Below are positions 10,790 to 21,958 of a DNA stretch of 64,000 nucleotides, piece after piece. Each line of letters opens with the position of its first letter. Within the stretch, counting starts at the first letter, position 1. Position numbers and translations under genes: made by a program. The DNA comes from Archivesica marissinica. Lineage: Eukaryota; Mollusca; Bivalvia; Venerida; Vesicomyidae. The notes beneath the pieces are model-generated. The model saw only the letters and a program-made list of their open reading frames with translations. It was not told where the DNA came from and made no database searches. The stretch spans positions 80,422,847-80,486,846 of the forward strand of contig CM026404.1 in the NCBI GenBank assembly GCA_014843695.1, given 5' to 3'.

Positions 10790-11377
10790 TTGCACACCTA
10801 TTGGCCAGGACATGTTTCCAGCTAGTTCCGCCCATGCAGAATTTTATTATCCGTAGTTCCATGTGGCACTTGTCTTTAACTTTTCAAGTGGTGTAGTGAT
10901 ATTGGTTCTTTCATTAATGAAATAATCTTAGAATCATTGTTTTTGCTAGAATCTTAGAATCATTGTTTTTGCTAGAATCTTAGAATCATTCTTTTTGGTA
11001 GAATCTTAGAATCATTGTTTTTGCTAGAATCTTAGAATCATTGTTTTTGCTAGAATCTTAGAATCATTGTTTTTGCTAGAATCTTAGAATCATTGTTTTT
11101 GCTAGAATCTTAGAATCATTGTTTTTGCTAGAATCTTAGAATCATTGTTTTTGATAGAATCTTAGAATCATTGTTTTTGCTACAATCTTAGAATCATTAT
11201 TTTTGCTACAATCTTAGAATCATTCTTTTTACTAAAATCAAAAGCAGAAATTCAATTAATATGTAAACCTGAACAAATTTAAATCGAGAACACAATTATA
11301 TTGTCTATTTTCAACATTTATTACATTTTCGCTCGACAATCGGTCTATTTTTATTTAAGTAGGTACATACGCACACA
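10790..11377. repeat. right copy of the segmental duplication, with expanded array
   Basis: It has the same landmarks as 10425-10684 in the same order. The single TAGAATCTTAGAATCAT monomer is replaced by about 12 copies (10919-11240). Confidence 0.85.
10919..11240. repeat. 26-bp minisatellite, about 12 copies
   Basis: The unit is CTAGAATCTTAGAATCATTG followed by TTTTTG, with few variants. It lies inside the right copy of the segmental duplication. Confidence 0.95.
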
Positions 11378-11539
11378 TGTGAATCGGTTGGATGATGTAA
11401 TTGTTCTTGTCTGATAGATATTTTTTTGAGAGTTTAAATATATTTTTAAGAGTTAAAACTTTATTTACAACCATTTGTGACTACTGCTGATACAATGAAA
11501 TCAATGAAACAAAGATTGGTCAAGCAGGAATATTGACAA

Positions 11540-13527
11540 TAAAATGTGCGTCCTGGCCAGTAGGGGGGTGAGCGTCCTGGCCAGTAGGGGGGTGAGCGTC
11601 CTGGCCAGTAGGGGTGTGCGTGTCCTGGCCAGTAGGGGTGCGAGTGTCCTGGCCAGTAGGGGGGTGAGCGTCCTGGCCAGTAGGGCTGTGAGTGTCCTGG
11701 CCAGTAGGGGGTGCGTGTCCTGGCCAGTAAGGGTGTGAGTGTCCTGGCCAGTAGGGGGTGAGCGTCCTGGCCAGTAGGGCTGTGAGTGTCCTGGCCAGTA
11801 GGGGTGTGAGTGTCCTGGCCAGTAGGGGGTGTAGCGTCCTGGCCAGTAGGGCTGTGAGTGTCCTGGCCAGTAGGGGTGTGAGTGTCCTGGCCAGTAGGGG
11901 GTGAGCGTCCTGGCCAGTAGGGGTGTGAGTGTCCTGGCCAGTAGGGGGGTGAGTGTCCTGGCCAGTAGGGGGGTGAGTGTCCTGGCCAGTAGGGGTGTGA
12001 GCGTCCTGGCCAGTAGGGGTGTGAGTGTCCTGGCCAGTAGTGGTGTGAGTGTCCTGGCCAGTAGGGGGGTGAGCGTCCTGGCCAGTAGGGGTGTGAGTGT
12101 CCTGGCCAGTAGGGGGGTGAGTGTCCTGGCCAGTAGGGGTGTGAGCGTCCTGGCCAGTAGGGGTGTGAGTGTCCTGGCCAGTAGGGGTGTGAGTGTCCTG
12201 GCCAGTAGGGGGGTGAGCGTCCTGGCCAGTAGGGGTGTGAGTGTCCTGGCCAGTAGGGTGTGAGTGTCCTGGCCAGTAGGGGGTGAGCATCCTGGCCAGT
12301 AGGGTGCGAGTGTCCTGGCCAGTAGGGGGGTGAGCGTCCTGGCCAGTAGGGCTGTGAGTGTCCTGGCCAGTAGGGGTGTGAGTGTCCTGGCCAGTAGGGG
12401 GTGAGCGTCCTGGCCAGTATGGTGTGAGTGTCCTGGCCAGTAGGGGGGTGAGTGTCCTGGCCAGTAGGGGTGTGAGCGTCCTGGCCAGTAGGGTGTGAGT
12501 GTCCTGGCCAGTAGGGGTGTGAGTGTCCTGGCCAGTAGGGGTGTGAGTGTCCTGGTCAGTAGGGGGTGAGTGTCCTGGCCAGTAGGGGGGTGAGTGTCCT
12601 GGCCAGTAGGGGGGTGAGTGTCCTGGCCAGTAGGGGGGTGAGTGTCCTGGCCAGTAGGGGGGTGAGTGTCCTGGCCAGTAGGGGGTGAGTGTCCTGGCCA
12701 GTAGGGGGTTAGTGTCCTGGCCAGTAGGGGTGGAGTGTCCTGGCCAGTAGAGGGGTGAGTGTCCTGGTCGTAGGGGTGTGAGTGTCCTGGTCAGTAGGGG
12801 TGTGAGCGTCCTGGCCAGTAGGGGTGTGAGCGTCCTGGCCAGTAGGGTGTGAGTGTCCTGGCCACAGTAGGGTGTGAGCGTCCTGGCCAGTAGGGGTGTG
12901 AGCGTCCTGGCCAGTAGGGTGTGAGTGTCCTGGCCAGTAGGGTGTGAGTGTCCTGGCCAGTAGGGGTGTGAGTGTCCTGGCCAGTAGGGGTTTGAGCATC
13001 CTGGCCAGTAGGGTGTGAGTGTCCTGGCCAGTAGGGGTGTGAGTGTCCTGGCCAGTAGGGGTGTGAGTGTCCTGGCCAGTAGGGGTGTGAGTGTCCTGGC
13101 CAGCAGGGTGTGTGAGTGTCCTGGCCAGTAGGGTGTGAGTGTCCTGGCCAGCAGGGGTGTGAGTGTCCTGGCCAGTAGGGGTGTGAGTGTCCTGGTCAGT
13201 AGGAGTGTGAGTGTCCTGGCCAGTAGGGGTGTGTGTTGTCCTGGCCAGTAGGGGTGTGAGTGTCCTGGCCAGTAGGGGTGAGTGTCCTGGCCAGTAGGGG
13301 GGGTGTGAGCATCCTGGCCAGTAGGGGTGTGAGTGTCCTGGCCAGTAGGGGTTGAGCGTCCTGGCCAGTAGGGGTGTGAGTGTCCTGGCCAGTAGGGGTG
13401 TGAGTGTCCTGGCCAGTAGGGATGTGAGCGTCCTGGCCAGTAGGGGTGTGAGTGTCCTGGTCAGTAGGGGTGTGAGTGTCCTGGTCAGTAGGGGTGTGAG
13501 CGTCCTGGCCAGTAGGGGTGCGAGTAA
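11540..13527. repeat. G-rich 24-bp minisatellite, about 83 copies
   Basis: The unit is GTCCTGGCCAGTAGGGG plus TGTGAGT or GGTGAGC, 22-26 bp long. Every unit carries a run of three to six G on the plus strand and the palindrome TGGCCA. Long open frames on both strands, such as PTGQDTHTPTGQD and SVLASRGV repeats, come from the 24-bp period. They have no start context or unique sequence. Confidence 0.95.
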
Positions 13528-13645
13528 AAAGTATCCATCGGTATGCACTGGTGTGGGACAAGGATATTGCACCCCTCGTGGTCGGACAATGCCATCAGAA
13601 ACTCATTGTCGCACACCAGTGCACATGATGGATACTCGCAGTCTG
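13528..13645. repeat. inverted repeat closing the 24-bp array
   Basis: AGTATCCATCGGTATGCACT followed by GGTGTG is mirrored by CACACCAGTGCACATGATGG and ATACT, with a spacer of about 50 bases. The two arms can form a long imperfect hairpin. It may be a MITE remnant in which the array began. Confidence 0.7.
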
Positions 13646-14567
13646 CTACCTACCCTAAGCCTCAATTTATTCAGGCCCCAACTCCCGGGTATATTAACTT
13701 TTCTGTTGTTAATATATTTTAATTATATTATTATACCAACATATATACAAAGATATATTTAGAATACGGTAGAAGTAGCTCGTGGACATATTTTATTTAT
13801 TTACTTCTATACCTGCTGATACGTGCGTATGCTGTTTGAATGTGTGCATGTAAGTGCGAGTGTTTGGGTGAGAGAGCGAGAGTATGAGTGAAAAAAAAAT
13901 TCTATATTCATTTCTTATTGAAAATTAAATGTTTTATGTACATGCATATAGAATGGGAAAAAATAAAAATAATAAAATATAAAAAAATATTAACTTGGAG
14001 TTTCTACTGTTTATTTCTTATACCCAGTACCATGGCTTTTTTTCTGTCAAATTACACATAATTTTTGCCCGTAACAATTCCCTCCAATTCAAATTCGGTC
14101 AACATGAATAATTCATTAGCTCGTAAAACCAGTGAACCAATCAAAATCATTCAACTATCATTGAATCTCAGAAACAAGCCGGCAGATGGCTTGCATTTAG
14201 TGTTGGAAGTGTGTATTACTGTAATAAAAATGGGTTCAAGGATAATAGGCTAATTATCTGTTGTCCAAATTAACATGGTCAGGTTTGTAACAGATGACAG
14301 TGACATTATGTGATTTTTCATACAAGACCAGATTTGATACATTGCCATTTTGACTTTTTCGAGACAGAATGAAACCGAGTTGCGAGATTGGACAGCTTTC
14401 AATCAGTCATGCGAAATTACTCTGTAAATGTTATACAGATTTCAATACATGGGGGGGGGGCTAATTTAACATTACCTATAATGGAGAATGTGTTAATACC
14501 ATCATTTGATTTGCATATAATTTTAGATATTGATATGGGTATATATAAAACAAAGTGAATCCAGGCC
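13646..14567. other. AT-rich spacer, no recognised gene
   Basis: It contains a GAGAGAGCGAGAG stretch and a run of ten G at about 14450. A 62-codon plus-strand frame at 14065-14253 has no recognisable family or splice context. Confidence 0.5.
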
Positions 14568-14947
14568 TCGACAAATTTTTAATTTCTTATTCGTCCTACT
14601 GGGCGAGTGATGCCACTGTTCCACTCGTCCAGATTGGACTATCACTCGTCCCATGTATTTTAGGAAAATTAAAAATCGTCAGAATTGCACTTTAATTTAT
14701 TAATAAATGCAATTATGTGGCAGCATAAACACATTAAAATATCCTCGGTGATTTCCCATTATCACACCTGGTAATCATTCCGAAAAAAGTAAAACGGATA
14801 TTAATTTATTTTGTTACTTCGATTTATATTGGATATTTAGCTGAAATTTTCACTCGTCCGACTGGCCAAGCGACTTGGAATTTCTACTCGTCCAGATAGA
14901 AAAGTCACTCGTAAATACGAGCGGACGAGTGGATTTGTCGAGCCCTG
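14568..14947. mobile_element. hAT-like MITE, about 380 bp
   Basis: The left end is CCAGGCCTCGACAAATTTTT and the right end ATTTGTCGAGCCCTGG. Inverted subterminal ACTCGTCC and GGACGAGT motifs repeat at both ends. The CAGG-CTCGACA tip is of the hAT style. A GAATC direct repeat lies on both flanks, shorter than the usual 8-bp target duplication. Confidence 0.7.
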
Positions 14948-15197
14948 GAATCTAGCGCCTCCTAGAGTTTCAGGTAAGGAAATTCCACCCTTGGGCTGAA
15001 TATGCGAGTAACAAACTCGGCTCTCTGCAATACTCTATGAAGGTGGTAAAGTTATTTTCTCACCTTTGTTATGCTTTTGATGCACTTTACAAATAGTGTG
15101 TCAACCTATGTACACATGCACCAATGGCGTATGGATCTACTATAAAGTGATGAGGTCATTGGAATGTGACAATTTACTCTCTGATATTCATTGTCAC

Positions 15198-15270
15198 TTA
15201 ACCCTTTCAACACCACAGACCTCTAAATAGGCTTACAAAAAGTGTAGATCCAGATGAGCCGTATCCAGGA
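15198..15270 (-). mobile_element. TTAA-1 MITE, 3' fragment
   Basis: TTAACCCTTTCAACACCACA through GTGTAGATCCAGATGAGCCG is the reverse complement of the TTAA-1 right end. It is truncated inside the hairpin core. Confidence 0.85.
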
Positions 15271-15296
15271 TCCAAAATCAAATGGAGTAAATTCAC

Positions 15297-15653
15297 GTAA
15301 CCCATTCAACACCAAGACTGATGCACGATATTTTTAGACCAACAAATTAACACATTCAACCCCAAGTAACTGACATGGACTGGTACATGATATTTTTAGA
15401 CCAATAAATTAATAAGAAACTTACATTTGGACCAGTTCATTTATCAAAATGGGTAATTTTTGTCTAAAATTAATAATATTACTGGCAAAAAGTGCAGATC
15501 CTGATGAAACGGCTCGTCACGAGCCGGCTCATCTGGATCTACACTTTTTATAAGCCTATTTAGAGGCCTGTGGTGTTGAAAGGGTTAATAATAAAATTAC
15601 ATTTGGACAAGTTCATTTATCAAAATGGATAATTTTGTCTAAAAATAGTATTC
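15297..15653 (+). mobile_element. TTAA-1 MITE (outer copy) hosting another TTAA-1
   Basis: The left part is 15297-15346 (TAACCCATTCAACACCAAG to GACCAACAAA). The right part is about 15589-15653, continuing AATAAAATTACATTTGGACA. The break falls at the internal TTAA of the consensus (ACCAATAAATTAATAAG) and is occupied by a second copy. Confidence 0.85.
15347..15588 (+). mobile_element. TTAA-1 MITE (inner copy)
   Basis: Complete copy bounded by TTAA at 15347-15350 and 15585-15588, with a full hairpin core. It is inserted into an internal TTAA of another TTAA-1 copy. Confidence 0.9.
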
Positions 15654-16198
15654 TAACACGACCCAGCTAATAACATACATACGTGTAGAGTAAAATCAAT
15701 CTCGTGTTATTCTGCAATATACCTACCTTGAACTATGCTGCACGCGCATCGTGTTTTGGCTACATCATTTATACAATGCGTGTAAAGTTTTATGAATGAA
15801 AGTCACGTGATGTTTGTAAAAAATACTGTTGGAATTCACGGGAGTGAGCTATTTTTAGAATCAGATAATCTCTTTTTTTTTCTGTTAAGTAACGTTTCAG
15901 TTACTATTCTGTACAGTTTTATGTGACAAAATAAATAAAATTTTTGATCAGTTACAACTTTTGTTCATTTATGCACTAGATTGATATTTTCCATAAAAAA
16001 TAACGTCATCACCCCTTACGCGGGAGGAAATTTCGAAAGCCAAATGCAGCGGTGTTTGAAGAAAATACACCTTTAAAATTATTAGAAGTAAGTCATGTTA
16101 GAATCGAAATAATAAGTATCAACCATGGTATATCGCATAAGAACTTCAAACTCGGGTTATTCTGCGATATACCACGGTTGATACTTATTATATCTTAA
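15654..16198. other. spacer with long palindrome at 16108-16196
   Basis: ATAAGTATCAACCATGGTAT with ATCGCA is mirrored by TGCGATATACCACGGTTGAT with ACTTAT, with about 25 bases between. A related TTATTCTGCAATATACC motif occurs at about 15708. These could be the ends or arms of an unclassified MITE. Confidence 0.55.
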
Positions 16199-16301
16199 AT
16201 ATTACTGGCAAAAAAGTGCCGATCCCGATGAGACGGCGTCACGAGCCGGCTCATTTGGATCAACATTTTTTGTAAGCCTATTTAGAGGTCTAAAACGGTT
16301 A
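16199..16301 (+). mobile_element. TTAA-1 MITE, 3' fragment, decayed
   Basis: It starts at the ATTACTGGCAAAAAAGTGC part of the family, keeps the hairpin core with mutations, and ends at a degenerate AAAACGGTTAA tip. Confidence 0.8.
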
Positions 16302-16797
16302 ACACTTCCTTTTTTTTTCAGCAAGAGACTATACCCCATGCCTATTTGTATTACACCTAAAATGGCCACCGGGTCAATATGCACAAATTATAACCAGTTG
16401 CATGATAAAGGAGAAGAAATGAGAAATGGTTAGTCTAATATGCTGCTGTATATGGCAGTCAGGCATGGTGTGATTTATAGAAGTGTCAGACAATTTCATT
16501 AAAACCAGGATTAATACTTGGTTTGCCGATATATTTTGCAGAGGTAATGTGATGCAAATCTTTAATAGCAGATGTTACCAGCATGGAGGAGGTACACAGG
16601 AGCTAGCAGGTTGAGCGGATAAATTTTAATTGATGCTATAGAAAACAATACATATTTTTAAAACACTGTCGTGAGACATCAAACCTTTGTACTTGCAGAG
16701 TATTATATTAAATCCTGTGCATAAATGTATACGAAATATCGGGGCTCATTCTAGGTAATTTTTTTGGGGATTGCGTCCTTAAATTGTGTTACTAAAT
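16302..16797. other. no recognised feature
   Basis: Unremarkable AT-rich sequence. Confidence 0.5.
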
Positions 16798-16811
16798 TTC
16801 AACAAAATAGG

Positions 16812-17086
16812 TTATGTTATATGTTATGTTATATTTCGGGTTTTACGCCTGCATCAGCACCATTTTGGGCTATATCGCCGGCGGGCAGTTTACTTAACAA
16901 CACCTTTCCTGGGCAGGCTCCAGCGGTTAACCAGTACTTGGGTGCACCAACCTCCGTAAGAAACTGCCAACTTTTTCATATAAATGAGACACGGCCTGAG
17001 CGGTGCTCGAACCCGTGAACATCAGTGATGATAGGTTACAGTGGTATACAAGTCAGCGACCTTAACCACTCGACCACGGAGGCGGG
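16812..17086 (-). mobile_element. SINE-A with target-site duplication
   Basis: Complete copy with tRNA-like head at the right (A-box region CGAGTGGTTAAGGTCG on the minus strand) and a TTATG-repeat tail at the left. A 14-bp target duplication TTCAACAAAATAGG flanks it at 16798-16811 and 17087-17100. This shows LINE-style retrotransposition. Confidence 0.92.
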
Positions 17087-17101
17087 TTCAACAAAATAGG
17101 G

Positions 17102-17384
17102 TTAAACCATTTCATTCTGGATACCGTTCAAACAGTATTTGCAAAGAACATAGAGCCAGATCAGCTGCCACAGAATGTTACGCTGCGTGCTGATCAGGAT
17201 CTATGTTGTTTGCTACATAGCCAAGTGTCTTAGCAAGATCATCTGAATAGTAAACAGCACTTGGCTATGTAGCAAACAACATAGATCCTGATCAGCACGC
17301 AGCGTAACAGCGTTAGGCTGCGGCTGATCTGGATCTATGTTGTTTGCAAAAGCCTTTATATGTATCCAGAATGAAATGGGTTAA
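17102..17384 (+). mobile_element. TTAA-4 MITE (TTAA-2 core, different termini)
   Basis: The termini are TTAAACCATTTCATTCTGG and CCAGAATGAAATGGGTTAA, a clean inverted pair. The interior holds the two hairpins of the TTAA-2 family, including CATAGATCCTGATCAGCACG. A further palindrome, AGCACTTGGCTATGTAGC, faces GCTACATAGCCAAGTGTC. The tips differ from TTAA-2, so I treat it as a sister family. Confidence 0.85.
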
Positions 17385-17611
17385 AATACACAATTTGATG
17401 ATTTGAATAGAAGGAGTGCTTTCTAATGGGACTTTATATCTTACTGGACAAAAGCGTGTATGAAAATTGTATTAAAAAAAAGGTGACTATTTCGCCCAAG
17501 TAGCCCTCTAGAATGAACCCTGGTGTTTTAAGTAGGATATCAGCCTCAAACAGATCAATATGTAACATATTTTGGCACTGTGTAGTGCCTCGCAGTCCGT
17601 TTTCGGCTGAT

Positions 17612-18235
17612 ATTCTATGCATATTGGATCGTGTTCGGTTTATATCCTATGTATATTGGATCATATTCGGCTTATATCTTATGCATATTGGATCATATTC
17701 GGCTTATATCCTATGCATATTGGATCATGTTTGGCTTATATCCTATGCATATTGGATCATATTCGGCTTATATCCTATGTATATTGGATCATATTCGGCT
17801 TATATCTTATGCATATTGGATCATATTCGGCTTATATCTTATGCATATTGGATCATATTCGGCTTATATCCTATGCATATTGGATCGTATTCGGCTTATA
17901 TCTTATGCATATTGGATCATATTCGGCTTATATCTTATGCATATTGGATCGTATTCGGCTTATATCTTATGCATATTGGATCATATTCGGCTTATATCTT
18001 ATGCATATTGGATCGTATTCGGCTTATATCCTATGCATATTGGATCGTATTCGGCTTATATCCTATGCATATTGGATCATGTTTGGCTTATATTCTATGC
18101 ATATTGAATCATGTTTGGCGTATATCCTATATATATATTTGGATCAGGTTCGGCTTATATCCTATATATATATATATATATATTTGGATCAGGTTCGGCT
18201 TATATCCTACATATATATATATATTTGGATGATGT
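17612..18235. repeat. 32-bp minisatellite, about 19 copies
   Basis: The unit is TATCTTATGCATATTGGATC followed by ATATTCGGCTTA. A degenerate tail with runs of ATATAT begins at about 18120. Because 32 is not a multiple of three, an open frame cycles through all three phases, and all three plus frames read open. None is a gene. Confidence 0.95.
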
Positions 18236-18305
18236 TTGTATTTATGTGACATTCTGGTGAAGGCCATTTTCTAATGTTGATAAAACTTGTGGCCCAGACC
18301 GTTTG

Positions 18306-19128
18306 CATTATCATGCTATGTCCGTGTACCTCTGTGTATTATCACGCTATGTACTTATGTTTATTATCACGCTATGTACTTATGTTTATTATCACGCTAT
18401 GTTCTTGTACTTATGCTTTATATGGTATAATTATCACGCTATGTACTTATGTTTATTATCACGCTATGTACTTGTGTTTATTATCACGCTATGTACTTAT
18501 GTTTATTATCACGCTATGTACTTATGTTTATTATCACGCTATGTACTTATGCTTATTATCACGCTATGTCCTTGTGTTTATTATCACGCTATGTACTTAT
18601 GTTTATTATCACGCTATGTACTTGTGTTTATTATCACGCTATGTACTTATGTTTATTATCACGCTATGTACTTATGTTTATTATCACGCTATGTACTTAT
18701 GTTTATTATCACGCTATGTTCTTGTACTTATGCTTTATATGGTATAATTATCACGCTATGTACTTATGTTTATTATCACGCTATGTTCTTGTACTTATGC
18801 TTTATATGGTATAATTATCACGCTATGTACTTATGTGTATTATCACGCTATGTACTTGTGTTTATTATCACGCTATGTACTTATGTTTATTATCACGCTA
18901 TGTACTTATGTTTATTATCACGCTATGTACTTATGTTTATTATCACGCTATGTACTTATGTTTATTATCACGCTATGTACTTATGTTTATTATCACGCTA
19001 TGTACATATGTTTATTATCACGCTATGTACTTATGTTTATTATCACGCTATGTACTTATGTTTATTATCACGCTATGTACTTATGTTTATTATCACGCTA
19101 TGTACTTATGTTTATTATCACGCTATAA
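18306..19128. repeat. 25-bp minisatellite, about 33 copies
   Basis: The unit is TTATCACGCTATGTACTTAT followed by GTTTA. An insertion variant containing GTTCTTGTACTTATGCTTTA occurs three times or more. Long MYLCLLSRYV-type frames in all phases are artefacts. Confidence 0.95.
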
Positions 19129-19893
19129 TTATCATGCTGAATTCAATAAAATATGATTACCAGTAAACTATCTTTATTAAAAAGCAAAATCTTAAAAAGT
19201 TTGATGTTTTGAGAAGTACAAATGAATATTCTCAAGATCGATGCATCGTTGATTGGCTATGCATATTGGCAAATGTATATAGCAGTATTTCGATTGGAAT
19301 ACAGTAAATTTCGGGATATCTCCAGTATGTGGAGTTAGGTCAATGACTGGCAGCATGTATTTCCAGACCCTGGAATGACATGGCAAACAAACAGGCAAAC
19401 AAACAGGCGACAGTTAATTAGCAATTATGCACTCTAGAAAGAAGGTGAAATGGATATTGCCTGGATGTCTATTGACAGCGAAGCTACGAAATCTAAGACA
19501 ACTATTCCGCCCAAACTGTCCTCCAGTGATTGAAATCCGTGTAAGATATACAACACTGCCAGTGCTGAATTAAATGATGATCTTTCATTGTGTACAGTCA
19601 AATCAGCTACAGATCTTACGGGCCAATTTTAATCAAATTAATTGCTTCATTCAGTCAATTAATGTCAACCTCCCCCCCACCCTGCTAATCACCTGTAAAA
19701 CATTGGAATCAGAGGGTGTCTAAAATATGTAAACACACTGTGTGTAAATATTTAACTACACAGCAATTACTTGTCATTTATGTAGTCAATTGGGGCTCCA
19801 AACAGGATAATTTGAAAGCTCAAACTGCACATGATATTTTAGACACTATTGGAAATTCAGGCATTGCAGGAATTTTTAGTCGGAATTTTTTAG
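19129..19893. other. no recognised gene
   Basis: Low-complexity-free spacer. ACTATTCCGCCCAAACTGTC at about 19500 resembles sequence at about 17487, so part of it may be an old unclassified repeat. Confidence 0.45.
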
Positions 19894-20127
19894 TTATACA
19901 AATTTATTTAGCTCGATTGCGAAACAAGTTATTTCAACTTATATAAATCACTCTCGAGACCTCATTCCTGATGGAATCCATCGCCACGAGGGAGAGAGAG
20001 AAGAGGCAACGTGGAATTTAAATGCCTTGCCTAAGGGCACAATCGTAACGGCTCCAGTGGGGCTCGAACTCCGGACCTTTCGCACCTCAAGCGAACGCGC
20101 ATCCATTGCGCTATCACGACTTCCACA
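19894..20127 (-). mobile_element. SINE-B, tRNA-derived, near full length
   Basis: On the minus strand the head reads GGAAGTCGTGATAGCGCAAT and continues to B box GGAGTTCGAGCCC. A conserved body follows (GCCCTTAGGCAAGGCATTTA, CTCTCTCCCTCGTGGCGATG). The tail is AACTTGTTTCGCAATCGAGC and AAATAAATTTGTATAA. Copies lie at 21849 (split), 28543, 36718, 40360 and 42177. Confidence 0.9.
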
Positions 20128-20501
20128 GTACAAAGGGAACCAAAATAGTTAAATGTTATCGACTATGAAAATGAGCTACAATTATTAATTTTTAAGGTGA
20201 TTTAGCAGCTCAGTGAATGTGTGGGGGCAAGGTAAAACAAATTTGTTTTTATTTCTATTCGAGACTTCAAGCGCCTGTGGTTGAAGTCATGAATAATGGT
20301 TTATATAGGGAAATTGCCAGTCATTACAAAATGTCCTCATTAATCTGGGATAAAATAATGTATAGAATAATTAATGTTGTTTAAGTCTAATATCCTGGTT
20401 CATAAATCAAGAGTCAATAGCCTCACTACCACGATGCACAGCAATTGTTAAAAGTACAGAACTTCTAAATATTTGGGAGTTAAATGTAGGGAAATTGTAA
20501 G
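20128..20501. other. no recognised feature
   Basis: AT-rich spacer. Confidence 0.5.
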
Positions 20502-21313
20502 TGAACCTTTTCCCTCATAGAAGCACATCTTGAAGCCATTACCAATACTACCTACATTGACAATGTAGTAGCCAAACCATTGTTCATAATTAACCCTTTC
20601 CCTCATAGAAGTACATCTTGAAGCCATTACCAATACCACCTACATTGACAATGTAGTAGCCAAACCAATGTTCATAATTAACCCTTTCCCTCATAGAATC
20701 ACCTCTTGATGCCATTACCAATACGACATACATTGACAATGTAGTAGCCAAACCAATGTTCATAATTAACCCTTTCCCTCATAGAATCACATCTTGATGC
20801 CATTACCAATACGACATACATTGACAATGTAGTAGCCAAACCAATGTTCATAATTAACCCTTTCCCTCATAGAAGCACCTCTTGATGCCATTACCAATAC
20901 GACATACATCGACAATGTTCATAATAAAGGCCAGAATGTCATGTAGTCCCAGTAATTATCTATGGAAGTGGGATAGATATGGCGACTACTTATCCACTGC
21001 ATGATAGCTAAATGGCTGTAGTTTGTATGGAGATATAATAGTATACTAGCCTAAATCTCATGTAGTCCCAGTAATATCTATGGAGGTGGGATAGATATGC
21101 CCACTACTTATCCACTGCATGATAGCTAAATGGCTGTAGTTTGTATGGAGATATAATAGTATATTAACCTAAATCTCATGTAGTCCCAGTAATATCTATG
21201 GAGGTGAGATAGATATGGTGACTACTTATTCACTGCTTGATAGCTAAATGGCTAGCGTTTGTATGGTGATATAATAGTATATTAACCTAAATCTCTATGA
21301 AGGAAAGGGTTAA
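20502..21313. mobile_element. TTAA-3 MITE with internally amplified satellites
   Basis: The right end is CTATGAAGGAAAGGGTTAA. The left end type is TTAACCCTTTCCCTCATAGA, the inverted complement. The left end recurs as five 88-bp units (20502, 20590, 20678, 20766, 20854). The right half is built of three units of 118-119 bp (20939, 21058, 21176) holding TCATGTAGTCCCAGTAATAT and GGGATAGATATGG. A shorter relative is at 33690-34122. Confidence 0.85.
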
Positions 21314-21389
21314 ATTAAATTATATCATACAACTTCTGCAGAGTACCATTATCTTCCCTTTGAGTCCGAACACCCATAATAATTTCCAA

Positions 21390-21612
21390 AATTAATTTCT
21401 ATAGTGCCTCTAAGTTTTGAATACCTCAATTGAGTAATTTCTGTAGTGCCTCTAAGTTTTGAATACCTCAATTGAGTAATTTCTGTAGTGCCTCTAAGTT
21501 TGAACACCTCAATTGAGTAATTTCTGTAGTGCCTCTAAATTTTGAACACCTCAATTGAGTAATTTCTGTAGTGCCTCTATGGTTTGAACACCTCAATTGA
21601 GTAATTTCTAAA
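21390..21612. repeat. 42-bp tandem repeat, five copies
   Basis: The unit is AATTGAGTAATTTCTGTAGT followed by GCCTCTAAGTTTTGAATACCTC, and the last copy is partial. Confidence 0.93.
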
Positions 21613-21958
21613 TGTTCAGTAATGCATTATTCCCCAAATATACTCACTACATGCTTGGATATAATGCAAATATTATTTTTCGATAAAAAAAATCCAAGTA
21701 AACTTTTTTCCTACACCGATGGATGATAAAAAATTTGGTCCAATATCTAACGTTATCTGGGCAACGACTATAAAATGAGTAATACAAACTGGGTAATGTT
21801 TACAAATGGTGTATTTGACAATTTCTAAGAGACAGCATGATGAAATGTGAAAGTCGTGATAGTGCAGTTGGTAGCGCGTTCGCCTCATGTGCGAAATGCC
21901 CGGAGTTCGAGCCCTGCTGGAACCGTTATGATTGTGCCCTTAGGCAAGGCATTTAAAT

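Noticed and set aside
11520..13572. Long Thr/Pro/Gly-rich or Ser/Val-rich proteins of up to 287 codons
   Set aside because: They are translations of the 24-bp minisatellite, open on both strands, with no unique sequence.
18146..18224. TATA-type promoter
   Set aside because: The TA runs are the degenerate end of the 32-bp array, with no gene downstream.
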